DNA from: Verrucomicrobiia bacterium
GTDB lineage: Bacteria > Verrucomicrobiota > Verrucomicrobiia > Limisphaerales > UBA11358
Assembly (NCBI GenBank): GCA_031290985.1
Contig: JARLJW010000056.1
Location: forward strand, 1 to 47,987
Length of the DNA: 47,987 nucleotides
Direction of reading: 5' to 3'
In this document: positions 44,828-47,987 of the stretch, in pieces
Layout of the letters: every line of letters starts with the position of its first letter
Position numbering within the stretch: position 1 is the stretch's first letter
Program-made: the position numbers and the translations under genes
The notes under the pieces: model-generated
What the model was told of the DNA's origin: nothing
Database searches by the model: none
What the model saw: the letters and a program-made list of their open reading frames with translations, nothing else

Positions 44828-47620
44828 TCACGCCGACCCCTGCCCGGCCCCATCCGCCCCCTCGCCATCGAGATCAATCAGAATATCCCGCGGCTCCGCG
44901 CCCTTGCTCGGGCCCACGATGCCGCGGCCTTCCAGTTCGTCCATGATGCGCGCCGCCCGCGTGTAGCCGAGGCGCAGGCGCCGTTGCATCAGCGACACGC
45001 TGGCCTTCTGCTCGCTGCGGATGACCTCGATGCACTGCTGGATGATGTCCTCATCCTCGTCAATGCCGCTCTCGATGTCCGTGTTGGCCGACGGCTTGGA
45101 AAGCTGCTGGTGGATCTCCATCTCGTAGCTTGGCTTGCCCTGCTTCGCGATGAAGCCCACGATGTCCTCCAGCTCCTTGTCCGTGATGAGCGCGCCCTGC
45201 GCACGGTTGAGCTTCGGCGAACCCGGCGGCAGGAACAGCATGTCGCCCTTGCCGAGCAATTTGTCCGCGCCCATCGCATCCAAAATCGTCCGCGAATCCA
45301 CGCGGCTCGCCACCTGGAACGCGATGCGCGCCGGGATGTTCGCCTTGATCACGCCCGTGATCACGTCCACCGAGGGCCGCTGCGTGGCCACGATGCAATG
45401 GATACCCGCCGCCCGCGCCATCTGCGTGATGCGTGCGATCGCCATCTCCACATCCGCCGGCGCCACCAGCATCAGGTCCGCCAATTCGTCGATGATCACC
45501 ACGATGTACGAAAGCTTCTCCGGGATGATGATGTCTTCCTCGCGCGGCACGATGATCTCCTCATCGATCTCCACCGCGAAACCATCCGCGCCCGCCTCCA
45601 CCTTTTCCTTCTTCGCCGCCAGCGGCAGTTCCATTTCCTGCTCCGGCAACGGCTTGTTCTTCGGCCGGTCATTGAACGACTTCACATTGCGCACACCCAC
45701 GCGCGCAAAAATCTTGTACCGCTTCTCCATCTCGTTCACCACCCAGCGCAGCGCCAGCAAAACCTTCTTCGGATCCGTCACCACGGGAACAACCAGGTGC
45801 GGCAATGCGTTGTACTGCTGCAATTCCACGACCTTCGGATCAATCATCACGAACCGCAACTGGTCCGGCGAGAACCGGTACAGCAGCGACGCAATGATCG
45901 AGTTGATGCACACCGATTTCCCGGAGCCCGTGCTGCCGGCGATCAGCATGTGCGGCATCTCCGCGAGGTCCGCGATGATCGGATGCCCGTACACGTCCTT
46001 GCCCAGCGCGATCGGGATGCGCGCCTTCGTGTTGCGCCATTCGTCGGACTCGAACAGGTCGCGCATGATGACCTTCGTCTTGATGAGGTTCGGCACCTCC
46101 ACGCCCACGGACGATTTCCCCGGCACCGGCGCGAGGATGTGGATGCGCTCCGCCTTCAGCGCGGCGGCCAGGTTGTTGCTCAGGCCGAGAATCTTCTCCA
46201 GCTTCACCCCCGGCGCGGGATGCAATTCGTAACGCGTGATCGTCGGCCCCTTCGTGATGTCGCCCAGCGAAACCTCGATGTCGAACTGCGCCAGCGTCTG
46301 CTGCATCAGCCGCGCGTTCGCCATCAACTCCTCCTTCGACTCCGTCGGCTTGATCGTCAGATCCGGGTGCTGCAGGAAATCCATCGGCGGCAGTTGATAA
46401 TTGCCGATCATCGGCACGCTCGCCACCGTCATCGGCTTCGGCCGCCGCGGGGCCGGCCGCGGGCGCGGGGCCGTGATCGGTGGCACGGAACCGTCGGCAA
46501 TCGTGATGACCGGTTCCGGCGGGGTGTGCTTTTCCGCCGCCTTGTCCGCCACCACATGTTCCGCCAGGACCGGCTCTGGCTCGGGCTTGGCCTCAGCCGG
46601 TTTGTCGGCGGATTTCTCGTCCGCCTTGCCCTCTGATTTCCCATCTGGTTTCGCTTCTGATTTACGGCCCAAAATCTGATCCGTTGTCGCCGGCGCGATT
46701 TCCTCCGCGCGGATCACCTCGGCCGCCGCCAGCGGATCGGCCTCGGCCGGCGCGGCTTCCTTCGGCGGATCCGGCAACGTCGTCTTGCGCACGCGCGGAC
46801 CCCGGTTCGCCTGCGGCACGCTCAGGTCACGCACCATCGGCTCCGGCACCGGCAAGCCATCGGCACCCAGGCCGCTCGCGGTCTTCTCCACCGGCCGTTC
46901 CGCGGTCTTCCCCGTCTTGCCGACCTCCTCCTCCAGCTTGCGCTTCTGCTTCTCCAAATCTTGCGCGCGTTTTTCCAGCGCCTGTTCCTCGGGCGATTGC
47001 GCCGTTTCCACCGGGCCAAAGTTTTCCTTGCGCAAAACCATCCGGATCCAGACCCCCAGGTGAAAATTCGTCAGAAACAACAGGCTGATCAGGACCAGCG
47101 CCGAATACACGATCGCCGCCCCCATGCCGCCCAGCAGGCAAAAGCCGAAATCCCAATCCCGCGTCTGGCCATACGAAAGATAACCCAGCATGCCCCCGGC
47201 GCTGTTGATCCCCTTGCTTTCATGAAAACGGCCGATATGCCCGCCATTATCCGCCAGGAACAACAAACCCGAAATCGCCAGCAGCAGCACACACGCCCAC
47301 ACCATCGACCAGATGAGGCGCTCCCGCAGATACCCGAAAAGATTCAGCAGATAACTCCCGCCAAAAACCGCCATCAACAGCGGCAGCACATACGCCGCCC
47401 CGCCAAACACAAAAAAGCTCGCATACGCCAGCCACGCCCCGATCAGGCCCACCCAGTTGTGCAACGCCTTGTTCGGATGCGTCGTGATCGACGAAATGTC
47501 ATTCCGGTCAAACGACCACTGTGCCACCAGCAGGATCAGCGCCGCAAACAACACCGCCAGGCCGATCACATCATTCAAGCCATTCTTTGCTTTCGGGTCA
47601 TCGCCCGATTTTTTTGCCAT
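44828..47620 (-). CDS. ftsK: DNA translocase FtsK/SpoIIIE
   Basis: FtsK pumps chromosomal DNA through the division septum. The 930-aa protein has about four to five TM segments in the first 190 residues (VIGLAVLFAALILLVAQW, LIWSMVWACVLLLAISGLLF, GMGAAIVYSALVLISLLFLT). A charged Pro/Lys/Glu linker lies at about 205-440. The motor has Walker A GSTGSGKSV, Walker B YIVVIIDELADLM, and GIHCIVATQRPSVDVITG. The C-terminal winged-helix gamma domain has SVSLMQRRLRLGYTRAARIM and EGRGIVGPSKGAEPRDIL. ATG 47620 gives the M-A-K-K-S start; the upstream alternative is rejected. A group II intron ends 63 bp upstream of the start. Confidence 0.96.
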   Translation of the reverse strand: MAKKSGDDPKAKNGLNDVIGLAVLFAALILLVAQWSFDRNDISSITTHPNKALHNWVGLIGAWLAYASFFVFGGAAYVLPLLMAVFGGSYLLNLFGYLRERLIWSMVWACVLLLAISGLLFLADNGGHIGRFHESKGINSAGGMLGYLSYGQTRDWDFGFCLLGGMGAAIVYSALVLISLLFLTNFHLGVWIRMVLRKENFGPVETAQSPEEQALEKRAQDLEKQKRKLEEEVGKTGKTAERPVEKTASGLGADGLPVPEPMVRDLSVPQANRGPRVRKTTLPDPPKEAAPAEADPLAAAEVIRAEEIAPATTDQILGRKSEAKPDGKSEGKADEKSADKPAEAKPEPEPVLAEHVVADKAAEKHTPPEPVITIADGSVPPITAPRPRPAPRRPKPMTVASVPMIGNYQLPPMDFLQHPDLTIKPTESKEELMANARLMQQTLAQFDIEVSLGDITKGPTITRYELHPAPGVKLEKILGLSNNLAAALKAERIHILAPVPGKSSVGVEVPNLIKTKVIMRDLFESDEWRNTKARIPIALGKDVYGHPIIADLAEMPHMLIAGSTGSGKSVCINSIIASLLYRFSPDQLRFVMIDPKVVELQQYNALPHLVVPVVTDPKKVLLALRWVVNEMEKRYKIFARVGVRNVKSFNDRPKNKPLPEQEMELPLAAKKEKVEAGADGFAVEIDEEIIVPREEDIIIPEKLSYIVVIIDELADLMLVAPADVEMAIARITQMARAAGIHCIVATQRPSVDVITGVIKANIPARIAFQVASRVDSRTILDAMGADKLLGKGDMLFLPPGSPKLNRAQGALITDKELEDIVGFIAKQGKPSYEMEIHQQLSKPSANTDIESGIDEDEDIIQQCIEVIRSEQKASVSLMQRRLRLGYTRAARIMDELEGRGIVGPSKGAEPRDILIDLDGEGADGAGQGSA

Positions 47621-47683
47621 GACGGCAGCGTAACAACCCCGCGCCACGAGTTCAAAGTTGAAATTGCCACCCCTCCCGCCTCG

Positions 47684-47987
47684 ATAGGGGTAGGGATGAG
47701 GGATTTAACCTCCCCCCTCCCTCCGAACCGGACTGGCGGGTCTCCCGCATCCGGCTCTCCAGTCAGTGGGTTCGTCGTTGTACGATTGTCCGCGTCCATT
47801 CATGTTCCGCCGCCAAGGACAGCAGCCCATTTTGGGCAAACCATTCATTCGGCCAGCGGTGGTGGGCTTCGCCGATACCTTTGCCCTGCCCATCCAACCG
47901 CCATTGCAGCACACGGCGCAGCCGCCGCCGGACATAGCCATCGACGGAGCGGAACGTGTTCGCCTTGCTGTGCTGGAAGTACCCATA
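47684..47987 (-). mobile_element. Group II intron, 3' part (continues beyond the window)
   Basis: On the minus strand the maturase end is followed by a 33-nt domain V hairpin (47757-47725). It opens GAGCCGGATGCGG with the AGC catalytic triad, has a GAGA-type loop, and closes CGCCAGTCCGGTTC. Next come a G-rich domain VI region and an end in CCCTACCCCTAT at 47684. The AY 3' end and this DV sequence are characteristic of bacterial group II introns. The 5' part lies outside the window. It is inserted upstream of ftsK. Confidence 0.85.
47763..47987 (-). CDS. ltrA: Group II intron maturase, C-terminal fragment
   Basis: These are the last 74 residues of an intron-encoded reverse transcriptase/maturase, open at the window edge. 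The sequence is YGYFQHSKANTFRSVDGYVR, then RRLRRVLQWRLDGQGK and HHRWPNEWFAQNGLLSLAAE. The D-x-(Y/F)-(V/I)-RRRLR and RWPN-x-(W/F)-FA-x-x-GL-x-SL signatures belong to the GIIM maturase domain. The stop TGA is followed at once by intron domain V. A different frame over the same bases (47705-47986) has no family features and is a shadow. Confidence 0.88.
   Translation of the reverse strand, partial: YGYFQHSKANTFRSVDGYVRRRLRRVLQWRLDGQGKGIGEAHHRWPNEWFAQNGLLSLAAEHEWTRTIVQRRTH

Noticed and set aside
44822..46636. 604-codon plus-strand frame over ftsK
   Set aside because: Antisense to the FtsK motor domain; His/Arg/Asp-rich and featureless.

Overview
The window is high-GC bacterial chromosome and most resembles a soil or freshwater Verrucomicrobiota, probably the Pedosphaera/Limisphaerales side. 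That is an inference from gene content: many ECF sigma factors carrying long C-terminal extensions, resB-ccsA cytochrome c maturation genes, GH95/GH35 glycosidases, FG-GAP proteins, and families of short hairpin repeats. No rRNA, tRNA or CRISPR array was seen.

Layout. 1-2.3 kb is repeat-rich: three copies of a composite hairpin repeat, a papain-like C1 peptidase gene between two of them, and a 3' remnant of a group II intron. 2.3-11 kb holds an SRPBCC protein, carA, an FHA protein, an operon (lipoprotein, resB, ccsA) and rho. 11.2-24.7 kb is dominated by five paralogous ECF sigma factors (12.1, 17.5, 19.4, 21.3 and 23.0 kb) fused to membrane segments, a coiled coil and different C-terminal domains, plus one sigma-less relative at 11.3 kb. 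Inside this stretch are a small gene pair, an LMW phosphatase-RpiB-GlyA fusion and a degenerate S41-like protein. 24.7-35.4 kb is on the minus strand: FG-GAP protein, purM, lipoprotein, GH35, GH95 and purD, preceded by a ygfZ-like gene carrying in-frame repeats. 35.5-37.9 kb has archaeal-type phosphoglycerate mutase, pgsA and a RodZ-like gene. 38.0-44.0 kb holds two adjacent homologous three-gene cassettes (ECF sigma, membrane anti-sigma-like protein, large membrane-anchored protein). 44.0-47.6 kb has a TPR protein and ftsK, and the right edge cuts a group II intron with its maturase.

The most notable finding is the set of seven ECF sigma genes. Six have the same element just upstream: a 9-mer (GTCGGATTT-like or GAACCTTTT-like), exactly 12 nt usually ending GG, then an A/T-rich block 14-18 nt before the start codon. 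An eighth match precedes the anti-sigma gene. This predicts ECF-type promoters with nearly leaderless mRNAs, possibly autoregulated. The fused proteins look like one-polypeptide transmembrane signalling devices: the sigma domain is constant while the predicted sensor domain differs (pseudopilin-like, helical-repeat, Spy/CpxP-like LTxxQ, or an unknown alpha domain). The two cassettes look like the split version of the same idea.
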